64,000 bases of DNA from Prostheceraeus crozeri (lineage: Eukaryota > Platyhelminthes > Polycladida > Euryleptidae): the NCBI GenBank assembly GCA_907163375.1, contig CAJQUW010005315.1, positions 134,001-198,000 on the forward strand, written 5' to 3'. Both the position numbers and the translations under genes were made by a program. The notes beneath the pieces were generated by a model that made no database searches, was not told where the DNA came from, and saw nothing but the letters and a program-made list of their open reading frames with translations. How positions within the stretch are numbered: position 1 is the first letter of the stretch; each line of letters begins with the position of its first letter. Shown in pieces: positions 24,240-36,801 of the stretch.

Positions 24240-24950
24240 TCCACCAGTTGAAACAACTTCGTGGAGACGTGAAAGTCAAAAGCCAAAGTGGTCGATTGTT
24301 ACTCCTAAGCTGAAATGGCCTGTACTTAGTCGTGAATACACTGTCATAGGTGGACGACTCTGTGAATTGCTGCGAGTGCACCCGATACTTGAGAGTCCCA
24401 CGACCAAAAGTCAAGAGGTGTCAAATTTGGGATGCGGGAAGGCCACTGAAATACACCTCTTCACCTCTTAAAGAAATCACTCTGTCGGGAAAGTTTGCTT
24501 CCAAAAGACGAATGGCGTCGTTTGGTGCGTGCGCAGTTGCTCCATCCTGTTCGAAGAGGAGTCGGTCTTGGAGGAAATCTTCGCCGCCCTGAAGCTCTGG
24601 CAGCAGAAAGTGGTCGATCATTGATAGATAAATGACTCCATCCAACGTCGCAACACCGTTGTCATCCTTGAAAAAGAAAGGGCCAGAGGTCTGCTTTCAA
24701 GACACCGCACCAGACGAGGACTTTCGAAGAATTTAAGGGCTCATCAGCGACGAAATTGGGGTTCCTTTGCGCATAGAAACGGTAGCCCCAATCGCTCACA
24801 TGGCCGTTCGTGTGGAAAATGGCCTTGTCGGAGAAGATTATCTTCTGAAGCATGTCGGCACTCTCCTATAACTCCAAAAGAAAGTCTGAGGCAAAGTCCA
24901 GACATGACTAGAAATCTTCTTCGATAAGTGCGAGACGGTGGCACAAACGG
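24240..24950 (-). pseudogene. Tc1/mariner-superfamily transposase remnant
   Basis: The minus strand gives, across shifted frames, IIFSDKAIFHTNGHVSDWGY, ADEPLNSSKVLVWCGV, GVIYLSMIDHFLLPELQ and LLFEQDGATAHAPNDAIRLL, then ANFPDRVISLRG. FSDEA-FH, then KV-VWCG, then QDGA--H is the order of the catalytic core in IS630/Tc1/mariner transposases (first and second acidic residues in FSD and QDGA). The third catalytic segment, expected after FPDR, is decayed. No terminal repeats were found. It lies in the peptide-gene intron on the opposite strand. Confidence 0.7.
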
Positions 24951-25154
24951 TATGGGTGGAATCCATTGGAGATGTTCAACACAGATCTCAACCTTCAGGT
25001 TAAATCTTTTTTGCGACGCTCTGTCGTTTCTCCTACTTTATGCTTTGGATGTGACAATGCGACGTTGCATGGGGTGGATATCTAGTCCCTCGAAAAATGT
25101 CAGAGTGATAGCATAAAAAACACTTCGTTTGCCCAGGTCGGCACATCACAGTAA

Positions 25155-25514
25155 TCTCTTGAAAGCTTTCTACTTACAAAGCATTCAAACATTGCACCGA
25201 AAGAGGGAGCACTGCATCCTATGGCGAACTATTGCAAGGGAGATAATCGCTTGAGGCAAGTTCTCATTAATGGGATGGCATTAGCTCTGACCAGCCCAAA
25301 ATCATTGTATGGGTCATTTGTTGGTCCTTTGTCTGACTTGTGCAATGGCCGAGTTGACACTTTACTTCATACAGCTGCAAGGAGCATTCATGAGATGCTC
25401 ATCCGTGGTTCTGTAATGAAGAATGGTGTAGTTGACAGTAAACGATGTGTTTTCACCATTCCCGAGCCACATAGATCGCGACTTCTTAGGTTTTTGTGCT
25501 GTCATCGCTTTTAA
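25155..25514 (+). other. Open frame, unknown protein (119 codons)
   Basis: Open from the preceding stop through an ATG at 25221 to the stop at 25512-25514. It contains KHSNIAPKEGALHPMANYCK, GRVDTLLHTAARSIHEMLIR and SKRCVFTIPEPHRSRLLRFL. It reads like protein and is GC-richer than its surroundings, but I do not recognise it. A run of A then ATT-type repeats follows at about 25562, which could be the tail of a retroposed copy. It lies in the peptide-gene intron on the same strand, though no splice sites link it. Confidence 0.35.
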
Positions 25515-25634
25515 TAAGTGCATTGTAATTTGTATTTCTTGTTTTTGGTCTTCTGACTGTTTTAAAAAAAAAAATTATTATTATTGCTATTAAGGTTGCG
25601 AAAGATTATGAATTGCATGGAATGGTGCCATAGA

Positions 25635-25764
25635 TAGACATTTAAATAGCAGCTATTTAGAAGTTTGTGTACTATGCAGCGAAAAGGGGGGAGTAGCGTT
25701 AGACATTTAAATAGCAGCTATTTAGAAGTTTGTGTACTATGCAGCGAAAAGGGGGGAGTAGCGT
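25635..25764 (+). repeat. Perfect 65-bp tandem duplication
   Basis: Unit 25635-25699 is repeated without change at 25700-25764. The unit starts TAGACATTTAAATAGCAGC and ends GGGGGGAGTAGCGT. Complete identity implies a recent event or an assembly artefact. Confidence 0.9.
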
Positions 25765-28005
25765 TATGGATGCATATACGCTAACTGAGATCTTTCAACT
25801 GAAGCGATGAAACTTCAATATGCATGTAGGGGACAGATTGTTGCCTTCGTTTTTCCACATGCCATAGCTAAATTGCGCACAATATTGTCGATGAGGATAT
25901 ATAGTATATTTTTCAGCAGCTTTGGCTAAAAGACTGACCAGTAGTTCATTGCATGTCTGATGCCGGTAAAAATTCATGCGCCAGTCTGGAAATCAATAGA
26001 TGTATTCATAAACCATTTCAATGTCGTATAATTAATTTCAAGGATCTAAATATGCATGCCAAAATCGTTTTAACGACTTGAATCGATGTTTCTCTAAACT
26101 GCTCTTCACAGGAGCTAAAATCGATTCAGTGGCGCGCTTCTCTCTTAAAAGATCTGAAAATGTATAAATGAATATTCTCCACAGACGATGGAGGAGTGTT
26201 TCGTTTGAGGGTCGAGTGTTGTCCTTGGAGAGATGCTGCACTGATGCTGCTACGCACATTTGATAAATTACTCGTACTATGGAAATTTACTGGAAAAGCA
26301 AATGAAATCGACAAAGTCACCCACCAAAAATACTCACGACATCTGCAGAATCATGTCTGTCGCCCGCTCTAGCAAAATAGTCACCTGGGAGTGTCCGTAG
26401 ATTAGTTTCTAGGATGCTTAATTCGCTCAATAATCTCCATGTATTTGTATTTTGTGACTATATTGGTGCATAAAATTCAAGGCTTGTTATTCCATACAGT
26501 ACATGAGCGCATTTACATATAGCGTTGAATTGCAGGAAAAGCGCAATCAATTTCTAGCGAATTTTCCATGCACGTAGCAGGCTTTCAAGTTGTTTCAGCT
26601 GAAATTAACTAAATTTTTCCTGTCTCAGTATAGATATCGAAATCTTCTTGATTCGAATATTGTGATAAATAAAACGCAATTGCATTTGATGTTTTCTCAG
26701 ATGTTCTCTTCACCAATTTTCCAGATCTTGATCTGCACGACTTAAAGTTACTTACATTCCATTCTGCAATTTATATTGTATTTTAGGTCTACTATAATGC
26801 CCATTAGCCTTTTTCCATAGTTACTTTCTTCTTAGTTGCTCCTAATGGAGAATCATATTTAATGGAAAGTTCAGGAAAGCTATTTCGGATGCAATCATAT
26901 AGATGGATACATTTGAAATACACGTTCTTGCTGAAAATAATGCTTCAAAATTTAGATGCAATTTTTAATTTTGACTAAATTGTGAGATGGATGCGAATAG
27001 GTTATTATGACACTATGTTGCAATCAGAACTCTGTCTTAATTAGCATAAGTTCTAATCAGTTAGTAGTTCTTCAAGAATTCCGTGTTCATCACTGAATCT
27101 GCATTATAAATAGTAGACCTAGGCTTAATTAAGGGAGAACTGCCTAAGATGATACACTTAAGCGCCGACGTCTCGTGTCACGAAATAAACGTGTCATTTT
27201 TTAAATAAAACATCTGATGAATTCTTTGGTTCATCCCCTTAAGTTTAAATATTACTTTAGGCAGGTTACGAAACACCCTATATTTGAATTTTTGAATTTT
27301 TGAAAAGTTCCGAATGTATCATCTTGGACACTGGGGTGGGGAAGGTTGATACACTTTGAAATTAAATTATATCTTGCCCAAAGTTTTATTCATCATCTGA
27401 TATGCCACTTAATGTATTTTGAATAGAGAAATACACATATAAAGTGCATTTTATTAAGCCTACTTGTAATAGGCATAGGAAGCAATAAACTGTATTGACT
27501 GTATAAACTGTATAACTGTATTGATAGGAAACAAAATATTTATTTACATCAACTGATCCACGTCATCTTAATTAAAACTTAACAATATCTACTTTTGCAA
27601 TATGCATTTATTAAAGAGATAATCTCAATAAGAAAATATATCAAAACTTATCAGTTGCATATGAACAAAAATCACAATCGAATGAGGCATCGAACTGTCG
27701 GCATATTCTACTAGTACACTCGCCCAGTTTTTTGCACAGTCGACATTCTATCCATGGCATTCACCCGAGTTGCTTTTAGAAAACAACTCGTCACAGAACA
27801 TGCATTGCACGTCTTGGTCGTTTGTCGGTTTCTCTGATCGCTTCTTCATTGTTATCTTTGTTTCTCTTTGTTTCTCTTCCTGAAGATTCCGGATAACGTT
27901 CAAAGGACATTACAGACAAATCATCTGATAGAACTCTGGTCCCAACACGTATATGTACTCGTTTATTGGCAGTAGAACTTGTATAGCTTGACCTTCTGAT
28001 CATAG
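25765..28005. other. Gene-free intron stretch
   Basis: No recognised exon, RNA or element. Short frames only. Confidence 0.4.
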
Positions 28006-28083
28006 TTGACCTTATTGCGCATGATGGAGATAAAGAGGGTGGGCGTGACTTCCAAGAGATGGCGGGACAGGATCTGCAACGGG

Positions 28084-28211
28084 GAGGCGGATGTCGTAGG
28101 ACTCTGCTGGTTAGCGACAGGCGAGTCGGAATCCGCCACGAGAGAGGCGGATGTCGTAGTTAAGTCCCTGCACGATGGCGACAGGAGAGTCAGGACCCTG
28201 CACGATGGCGA
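28084..28211 (+). repeat. Short GC-rich direct repeats
   Basis: GAGGCGGATGTCGTAG occurs at 28084-28099 and 28144-28159. CCCTGCACGATGGCGA occurs at 28166-28181 and 28196-28211. They form a small GC-rich island in AT-rich DNA and create an 80-codon repetitive frame (28006-28248) that I do not regard as a gene. Confidence 0.7.
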
Positions 28212-28248
28212 TAGAATTAGAATGTCTCATCACCATGATGTCCCATGA

Positions 28249-31200
28249 GTAAATAGCAGCTGATGAAGTAAGCCTAGAAATCTGCTAATGAAATAGTGTA
28301 GACCTGTCTCTTAGTTATAGCTCCATATGCCCTTCTGTGAAAAGCTGATGCATGAAACATATAATTGCTAATTTAAGAGGCTCTACAATATGAAAGTTGA
28401 TGAGGAAGCATAAATGTCAGTTTAGTCTAGGTAGGCCTAAACTGCCAGGAGTTGCGTTGGCTTAATTCTAGGCAGATAGAGAGTATATGCATATCACAAT
28501 CATTTCTATTAATTGGTCTAGTGTGCATGTATCGTCCACTATCAGACATACACGAACATGTAAAACTTGGTAAGCTGTAAGTAATAACCGGAGATATATG
28601 TAGGTATAAGGTATATTATCATGGACGCGAACGCACCCTTGGCCGATTCTATATCTCTGAACTTTACTTCATAAACTTTTGTTGCCTCTTGCATTTCTGA
28701 TAATGGCAGTTCCTTAAGTATGTGAACATGCAACTATCATTATATTCGATCGCATCTACCATTCTTAATCGAGACTCAAGCAATTTATTCACCTTGCATC
28801 AGAGAAATCAAAAATGATGTGAGTGCATTTTACGAGAGATGATTCAGCTGTCGTCATCAGTCAATAGTGTTTGATGTCTGAGACACTGAGGCGCTATTCA
28901 TGATGGATAGCGCAGATAAAAGGAAATGTTTGAAATTCTATCTCCCCACGTGCAATACTGCATCCTATTGTTTTCTCTAAACCCATGTCTGACCGGTTAA
29001 TGAATTTTCATCGAAACATATGGACGATAGCAAACCTTGTTAATGTGCTGTTCCGCATCAACGACGCAAATCATGCGTCTCTTGTGTTATGTCATTGCAT
29101 TTTCACCGAACGCATGCAAATACGTATGAACCAAGGACTAAAAGCTATTATTATTTGTTCTCTTATAAGTCACGAATGAAATCATCTTGAGTTAGCAATC
29201 ATATGTAATGATGTCTATATTCTTGTTTGTCGCGGTAAAATCATATAATGTCATGAATACTAACATATGTGAAAGCTGAATGAGTTCATTAACTCCAAAT
29301 GTTTTAGAGATTCATCACGGTATGTTATTAGAGCAAGAATATCATCATTGTCTCTCGCAAAAAGGGTTAAGAGTAGAGAATCAGTCCTTGAATAGAACTT
29401 TTGATATATTATTACACGTACATAGCTTCTATCGACATATTTTTATGCGTAATCACTACACGACATTTCGAATATAATGCGTATATCAATGTAAGTCATT
29501 TTTAATTCTTTCAAAAGCATGACGTTTTTGCATTGCCATACCAGAATTTTGCATCGTTTCTTTTCAACGAATCGGTTGAACAAATCGATAGGGTTATAAT
29601 TTCATTATTGATTACATTAATCAATGTTCACTTTATCAAGTGATTTTGCTGACAGGGTTGCTTTCGTTGAAATCAGTAGATCACAAGCGAAAATGATGCC
29701 AGTAAACATTACATAGTAAACTTAGGAACAACATATTATTGACATTACAGGTGTTCTATTTCACACAACAAAACAATATTTGAGGCTTTTGAATCATTTG
29801 ATAGGTTGTGTAATATGTAAAAGATGGAAAAGGATGGAATCAAAAGAAAAAAGAGATTTAAAAAACCATTCACTCGACGGGATGATAGAGGAATTTCAGC
29901 AGTGTCGAGGGCTTTGCAATGTCGATGCACGCAGATGTTCATGCCTAGCTTCGAACGCGTTTGCTAGACAGAGGTCTGTGCACCGGTTCAAGAAGTATAT
30001 AGGATTGCTCAATGAGTAGGAATGTATCACCTACTCAGTGACACTGCTCAATGAGTAGGAAGAAATTTCGGTCGAAAAGTATACACACACTTTTGAACGA
30101 ATAGTATGAAGTCTGTTACTTAGTTTTTGAGCGTCATGAACTTTGAACGACACTTATCAGAGATACAAATGTTCAACTCTCATCGCAGTCATGACGGACG
30201 ATGCAGTCAATATCCCTTGAATTTTACATTTAATTGCGTGCTCCCAGAATGATCAGATGCCTTATTGACACATTTTATCTGATTGTAAGATTTGATATTT
30301 TTATTAGCACCTTCATCCGTTGCTATAGGCGACGTAAGAGCTCATTTCATTAATAGACTTTAAGAGGTGCTTTCAGAAGGCATAATAATTTATTTGCAGG
30401 GAGCTTGCAGCTCATGTTTATGATTGTAGCCTACGGGTTATACAATTTCTATTCATATGGTCACATACGAAAGTCAGGACTTAGGATTTGTTGCTGTGGA
30501 TAAAGATGCATATGGTGATACCATTGAATTGACTCTCACTAAGCGCGTTATGACTATTGTTTTCTACTTGAGAAATCCTCCATTCATGTCACCAAAAAGA
30601 ATTATTTTTTTTCTGTATATTGTAAGCTTCCTTTGCTCAATTATTTACAGAATTAAGGATCCACGACAAATAAGGTTTTTCTTCATCATTAGGAATAAAT
30701 GAAGTTACTTTGATTTCAGCGTTTTGCAGTAAAATTGATATGTGGTCGCCTATTTCAGATAGCAATTCGTATTTAATTAAATCTTAAAGTGTAGTGCATT
30801 GTACTTTCATTTCAAAGCCAACAAGCTATCTGATTATTATTTTTTATGCTTAATACCACTCATTATAGTGCCATTGGGATGCTAGCAGTAACAGATGTTG
30901 AAGAACTAAACCCGGAATTTATACACATGTATATGCAGTCCAGGTAAAGTGCTTTTGCTCTGGTGAGTGGAGTGTAGTCACATTTCATTGCCGGACGTTG
31001 TAAGGGGCTTAAAGAAGTTTCATTACGATGTATACATTTTCCTGCCATCGGCACTATGAATATTTGGAACTGATTGCCGTCTCCATTAAAAAGAAGATCA
31101 CAAAATAAAGCTAAATAATAGGTGATTCTATTTATTACATATTTTAAATACTTGAATTTTGATTTGTTAGTCCATGTACTTGTATCTTTGCTGTTTTTGT

Positions 31201-31968
31201 ATTTCCATAGTTAACACAGGTGAACAGTGAATAATCGCTTCTTTTGAAACGAATGACAAGTCTTAGAGTGCGGATGGAGACGTTCAGCAAGGTTGTTATT
31301 CATGATATCAAGGTTGACCATTAGAAGCAACTCTGGCTTCTACCACCTGGCAAAAAATTGGCAAAAACTTTTTACACCAGAATTACTTGCATATTTTCTT
31401 TGAATAAATGATGTGAATCGTCCCTCCCGATTTTATTCATAGATATGAGTCATAAAACTCATTATATTCATGAACAGCCAGTCGATACCAGGTCCAAATC
31501 TACACTTCAAATCTTTGCAGCGTGACATTTTACAGTACAGATATGCTCAAAGAATGCTTTGCTTCACACAGGAGTGGAATATTTGTGTTATTACTTGTTA
31601 TTAGTGATAACTCGAGTTACTTTTCTTTACATCAAAAAGATTTAAATATGAATTAATTTGTCAAAATAGTGCTCATATACAGCTTTATGCATTTTTTCTA
31701 CTATGCAGTTAAATCCATAGTAATTTCATTCAATAAGTTGCAAAAAGTGTGCGTGAAGCAATATGGTTTCCACAAATTTAATGTTTTAGGCGAACATTTT
31801 ATCGGAAAGGTGATGCTAATGATAATGCCATTGTTAAATTGAATTCAAAACATCGAATTTTGTTCCGCGGTTGAATTCGATCTACCCATAAATTGTGTAA
31901 TGAGCAGTCTTCATTTACATGTGCATGATGAGTTCCCAGCAAGTGTGAATATTCTTCCAAGGTGGAGA
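28249..31968. other. Gene-free intron stretch
   Basis: No recognised coding. GCTCAATGAGTAGGAA occurs at 30007-30022 and 30046-30061, with the related inverted CTACTCAGTGA between them. Confidence 0.4.
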
Positions 31969-32697
31969 TCAAAGTATATGCCTTGTACACACGCACAAAA
32001 TATTGTTTTTACATATGCCATGTATATTCTTTAGTTGCTTTAAAAGGAATATGCGTTGATAAGCTTTCTTCGTAATGCTGTCGATGTGAGAATCCCACTT
32101 TATATTCTGTTGGAATGTCAATCCAGGTATTTTGATTTCTGGTACAACTGCAAGATCGATGGGAAAGCTGACTGTGCATCCTGACTTGCCAAACATAATG
32201 AGAATAGTTTTGACCACATTTATTGCAAGACCATGTATGTGACAGTAATGTGTGACGTTGTTAATTTCAGAGTGAATAGTGTCGTTTATATTTGAGTGCT
32301 TGTACGACGAAAACAACAGGTAAAAGTCATCGACGCATTTGAAATTTTTTGTGTCTGTATATTTAGTATATTCAAAATATATTAGTATATTCATGTCTGT
32401 CTGTACATTCAAGTACCATAAATTAGGCGAACAGATATGGCGAGATAAGTGAACCGTCTGGTACACCGGATGAAGTGACTTTTCCATTGAGGCCAGACCA
32501 CGTCGTGTTACCCTCTATCGTCTTCCGAGAAAATATCTGAAACACCAGCGAATGAAATCAGGTGGAAGTTCGTTTTCCGTCAAGGACTGAATCAATTTAT
32601 CGCATGGTAAACAATCGAAGGCCTTACTGAGATCAGAAGCTAATATGATAACTGTCGATATTTGTGCTTTAGGGCATAATTTGCTGAAAGTACACAT
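31969..32697 (-). pseudogene. LINE reverse transcriptase remnant
   Basis: Minus-strand frames give ASDLSKAFDCLPCDKLIQSL (palm motif with catalytic Asp), then WCFRYFLGRR, then NGKVTSSGVPDGSLISPYLF (the GVPQGS-type box). Next come CVDDFYLLFS (the A/F-DD box, with Val) and a connection domain with KIPGLTFQQNIKWDSHIDSI followed by TKKAYQRIFLLKQLK. This is the CR1/L2/Jockey arrangement. Several breaks are present, and no endonuclease or tail is seen. It sits in the peptide-gene intron on the opposite strand. Confidence 0.8.
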
Positions 32698-33506
32698 AAC
32701 AACCTATAATTTTGTTACATGCATGGGCATTTTTCATCACTCGTCACTAAAACAGATACCAAAGATCAGATACCAATGATGGATATAGATGCATGGCCAC
32801 TCGGTCTGCATGTATGGGGAAGCTTGAATTTATCGTAATTATCAAAAGAAATGGGAGGGAACTTGGTACATTGGTACGTTGCCATTGGAAGTCGCAAGGT
32901 TCAAATCACGTCCTATTCACGCAATAGTACCAAGCACACCAATTATAGATATGTTGCTGCTCATGGATTAGTTGTTCACGAAGTGCTAAAGTCTCGAAGC
33001 CTTTGTGAAAGAATGTGAGGTAAAGGCATGCATGTACCTCGCGTTATAATTTATTCGACTAATTTAGTTTTGACCATTAATCGAGCAGCATTTTATTTCC
33101 AAACCGCTCGAAAAGGTAGAACTTCAATTGGACTTCTTCATGGTCATAACATACATAAGTCTAAACTCACACACATTTTTTGATTTATGTGATTTCAGCA
33201 ACTTTTTGATATAGTAAATGTAGCTCGCAAGCATTCCGCATGGACAAGAAGACGCTTGTATTGATGATATTAATAAGCAGCAAAATTTTTTAATCAGAAT
33301 CGGTAAAGCTGAGACATTGAAGCTAATAACCTATTTATTTCTTTTTATTTGTAACATATTCAAAATTCGATGAAATGTTTATCACAAAGTGGTTTATGAT
33401 GAGCTCAGTTTGATGCTTATCGGCTAAAAATAATTATTTTTCAATGATTAATGTAGCAAAGTAAGTCGTTCATATCATTTAAGTTTTGCGTTTTTTTTAT
33501 TTTCAG
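32698..33506. other. Last part of the peptide-gene intron
   Basis: No element recognised. Ends in the strong acceptor TTTTTTTTATTTTCAG at 33491-33506. Confidence 0.5.
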
Positions 33507-33617
33507 GAAGTTGGACTGCTTGGTTGTGTAAATTCAGCTTGTCTCAAGTCAGTGAAATCAGATGAGCCTATACCTTTAGAAAATTTGAGGTCGTGTCCTT
33601 TATTGTACAGAATTTGA
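33507..33617 (+). CDS. Secreted six-cysteine peptide, exon 2 (terminal)
   Basis: Follows a long pyrimidine tract and AG at 33505-33506. In phase 0 it reads EVGLLGCVNSACLKSVKSDE then PIPLENLRSCPLLYRI and TGA at 33615-33617. It adds three cysteines (C72, C77, C95 of the joined protein) to the three of exon 1, giving an even number suited to three disulfides. AATAAA lies at 33717-33722, which makes this a complete terminal exon. Splicing to exon 1 is inferred from matching phase, strand, cysteine count and the downstream poly(A) signal, not proven. Undetected small exons may lie between. Confidence 0.6.
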   Translation, partial: EVGLLGCVNSACLKSVKSDEPIPLENLRSCPLLYRI

Positions 33618-33716
33618 GCAGTGCAATCTCAGACTGTCACATCACTCAAAGACATAACTGCTCAAACTTTCCAACATATTGCACTTTCCCAATTATTCAT
33701 TTCCTTGTGTGATTGA

Positions 33717-33722
33717 AATAAA
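33717..33722 (+). terminator. Poly(A) signal AATAAA
   Basis: Canonical hexamer starting 100 bases after the first base of the intergenic 3' region of the peptide gene's stop codon. It supports exon 2 as the last exon. Confidence 0.6.
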
Positions 33723-35232
33723 GATACCTATCTGTTAAAAGTCATCGTGTTCTACTCTACACCGTCATAATCATTCAGTTGAGTGCATGAGCTGGGCATA
33801 TTTTCAATTTCTTACAAACAAAGCATCTCCGCAAAAACTTTATTCTGGAAACATGTGGGTTAGACATAGTTACACTAGATGCAATATGTACGATTTCCTC
33901 AATCTTGAGATCTCGTCGAGGTTTAACAGCAAAAGTAGCATGTCGTGGCAGTGGTAGTAGCGTGCTATTTCATAGGAGTCACAAAAGAATTCATAAATAA
34001 AATTCAATACACTGACAAATAGGAGTTAGTCAAAGCAGACTGCAGGATTTAGAGAACAAATTTAAGAAAATTGTGTAAACACGATGAGAATTGTGAAGAG
34101 ATGCTGCACAATTACACAGGGTCAATTTGAAGTTTCTAAAATATTGAGATGTAGAAGGCACAATATATATGTAACAAAGTAGGTCAAACACTCATCGCAC
34201 TGTCATAGGCCTACTAAGCGATTTACTGCATTACATTTTAATTATGGACTTCGTCTTAACTTTAAGTTAAATTGTATCATGTTAATTATAGCATCAATAG
34301 ATTGCCAACTGAATAATATTATCCCCATTGATGCGAATTAATTCAAGAAAACTGCGCATTGATGTAAGGATTAGTTTTCCGGTGGAACTACATTTAGATA
34401 GTGGCACCGGTGTAGACATTTTGCCTCGTGAATCCCACAATTTCAACATTGGCCTTCACAAGCATGTATAATTAAAGCGGAAGATGCTTTGTAGAGTGAA
34501 TAGAAACCAGGAAATGATAGCATTTCAAAATCGGTGACCCGTAATTCTGTACTAAAGGACCCAAAATCTTAAATGCGCTAGCCTGAAATTGGTAGGATTA
34601 TATTTTTGATGGATACATCTGACGTTAATACAAGGCTGCACTTTAACGAATCGATACATGCACTGTGCACGTACATGCAGGCAACATAATTTTAAAGAAA
34701 TCTTACTAAAAAATCCTACTAAAAATCCCGCTCCATGCAGCTGAATCAAGTTTGTAACTAATAGGACTATACAAGGACTTAGACAGTCACCTCAAATTTC
34801 TATCAAGAAGAAAAATGTCAGGGTCCTTTTTTTATTTTCTAGTGTTTTGAGCACTAGATAAAATACATCATACAACTTATTGGCAAATTCATTTCTCACT
34901 TCATGACATCAGGGTGCCATCTAAAATCCAAATTTGTCATCCTCAATCCCATTTGTCATCTGTTGTCAGAAGCAGAAAGCTCAGCGTATAAACGTAATAT
35001 ATTGAAGAGCAGCTGCTGAAATTACTTATTTTCTCCTTTCAAATGAAACACAAAATACACATAGATAAATTTGAAAGAAAATAGTGCATTTTGCATGACA
35101 TTTACCCAAACGGTCTCAAACTCAATACTCCACTGTAGCGCAAATCTTTGCGCTTGGGTTCAACATGAAGTGTTTTCTTCCAATTACACATTACTTTGTC
35201 AATGTCAAAATGACAAAGCTGACCAAAAATGA
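33723..35232. other. Gene-free stretch
   Basis: No coding, RNA or repeat recognised. Confidence 0.45.
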
Positions 35233-35324
35233 CCAATGGTATCTAGACCTGTGCTGTACCAACTGAGCTACGAGTCACTTGTGCGACTGGGTCAATCGGC
35301 AGGATCAAACCTTAACCACCACAC
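35233..35324 (-). repeat. tRNA-like SINE head, inverted copy
   Basis: The minus strand reads GTGTGGTGG, then TTGATCCTGCCGATTGAC, then GACTCGTAGCTCAGTTGG, a tRNA A-box-like segment. The leader and tRNA-like part match the plus-strand copy at 35735-35863. It is degenerate downstream of the A box and is not a functional tRNA. Confidence 0.6.
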
Positions 35325-35537
35325 ATCAGTTGTCATAGTATTGCAACAAACTTTGTAGCATAGTAACCACCCAGTAAACATTGTGACGTCATTGCGACGT
35401 CCCATTGATGTCATCACAGTGACCTCCCCACAAAAGACGTCAAGAAAGAACTGTTCTGTATATTACGTCACATCCAAAGTGTGGAGACAAACAACATAGC
35501 ATGGCCAATTATGCGTTTACGTAATCTGTTTTGGGAC

Positions 35538-35702
35538 TATTTTTTTTATTTTCCATTCTCGAACTCTCGATCTCTCACTCCACTATTATCTACTCTCCTC
35601 GCTTTTCTTGATACTTTCCCTTCATGGCGCTCTCTCTCTGTTCATAGCCTAATTTCTCTTCTACTTCCTCTTCTCTTTCTCCCTATATCTATTAATCAAT
35701 TA
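35538..35702 (+). repeat. CT-rich tract
   Basis: A pyrimidine-rich stretch with many CTCT and TTCTT runs lies between the two inverted tRNA-like heads. It resembles the tract at 35930-36180. Its open frames are compositional. Confidence 0.7.
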
Positions 35703-35734
35703 TTCATTTGATTATTAACTTTTGAACAACTGAG

Positions 35735-35863
35735 GTGTGGTGGGGGTGAGGGTTGATCCTGCCAATTGACAGAGTCGCGTAAGTGGCTCGTAGCTCAAGG
35801 TTAGAAGAGCCCAGGTCTAGTTAACCTTGGTCGTAGGCGTAGGTTCGAATCTACCAGCCGCAC
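35735..35863 (+). repeat. tRNA-derived SINE-like head
   Basis: A 45-base leader (GTGTGGTGGGG...) is followed by GTGGCTCGTAGCTCA (A box region) and GTAGGTTCGAATCTACC (B box). The 3' part, CAGCCGCAC, pairs with the 5' GTGGCTC. The anticodon-loop-like CTAGTTA resembles tRNA-Thr. An inserted repeat of 'gtaggc' disrupts the T arm. The body after it (ATCTTTTGCAT ... TTCATTGTTGTTAAT) also follows the copy at 60325-60403, which defines a repeat family. Confidence 0.65.
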
Positions 35864-35929
35864 ATCTTTTGCATATCTTATTGTGATTATTGGTTTATTT
35901 AATTTCATTGTTGTTAATATTATTAATCA

Positions 35930-36271
35930 ACTTAATCTTTTCTTCTCTCCTCTTCTATTCTCTTCCACTTCTCTTCTTGTTTTTATGCTTGTTTTTCTTT
36001 GTCATTTCTCTTCTCTTTCCTCCTCTCCTTCTCACTTCTCTTTTTCTTCTCTCCTTTCTCTTGATTTCTCATCTTTCGCCTCTCTCATCTTCCTCATTTC
36101 TCTCATTTCCTTTCCTTTTATTATTCCTCTTCACCTTAAGCTTCTTCTTTTTCTTCTGCTACCAATTATTCTTATGCTTTGTTTTTATACTGGATTAGTT
36201 AAAAGCTATTTTCACGAAATTATATAAAAGTTGAAGTATTGAAATGATGGAAAAAAAAAAAAAAAAAAAAA
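35930..36271 (+). repeat. CT-rich body and poly(A) tail
   Basis: Pyrimidine-rich DNA to about 36180, then a run of about 21 A residues at 36250-36270. It follows the SINE-like head directly and could be its body and tail, although an unrelated polypyrimidine tract is also possible. Confidence 0.5.
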
Positions 36272-36283
36272 TATTAATTTTGT

Positions 36284-36801
36284 CCATTGGGACATATGAT
36301 ATATCTGATCTTTTTCATTTTTTTTTCAATTTCGTGGCGTGGCGAATGAATGATCAATTTAATTCGCCCCAAGAGAAAATTTTATATAAATATTAGGCTT
36401 ATAACATTATGCCATGCTTAAAAAAGGAACGCTGCTATTCGCAACATTTCATTCTTCTGTTTATGATTTTGTTGTGTGTCATCATATAATAGTTAAAGTT
36501 TTCTACAAAATACTGAAGTTTGTACCATAGGATTATAAAATAACAACCAATTTTAGGCAACCATTTTGCGATCAATATGGTTATGATTGTGCATTTTTTT
36601 TTTCGTATAAGTGAATGATTTAATGTACATAATGTAAGGCACAGGTATCTAAGGTTATTAAGAAACTAGATAAATGATTTTACTGTATATATATATATAT
36701 AATTGGATGAGTGTAGATCCACACATATCAGTTTGAATGGTTGCAAACATGACAATATTATAAATTGCATATTTGTAAGGTTAGCCACACATTATGGGCT
36801 A
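36284..36801. other. Gene-free stretch with (TA)n
   Basis: AT-rich. A short (TA) microsatellite lies at about 36686-36701. No coding recognised. Confidence 0.5.

Noticed and set aside
28006-28248. 80-residue frame with repeated ADVV and LHDGDR segments
   Set aside because: The repetition comes from short GC-rich DNA repeats. No family resemblance.
28259-28300. CTGATGAAG followed by GAAAT as a second hammerhead
   Set aside because: No stem II can form between the two motifs, and no cleavage-site pairing is present.
35883-36227. Long leucine/phenylalanine/serine-rich reading frames on the plus strand
   Set aside because: They are translations of a CT-rich low-complexity tract in two frames at once, not membrane proteins.
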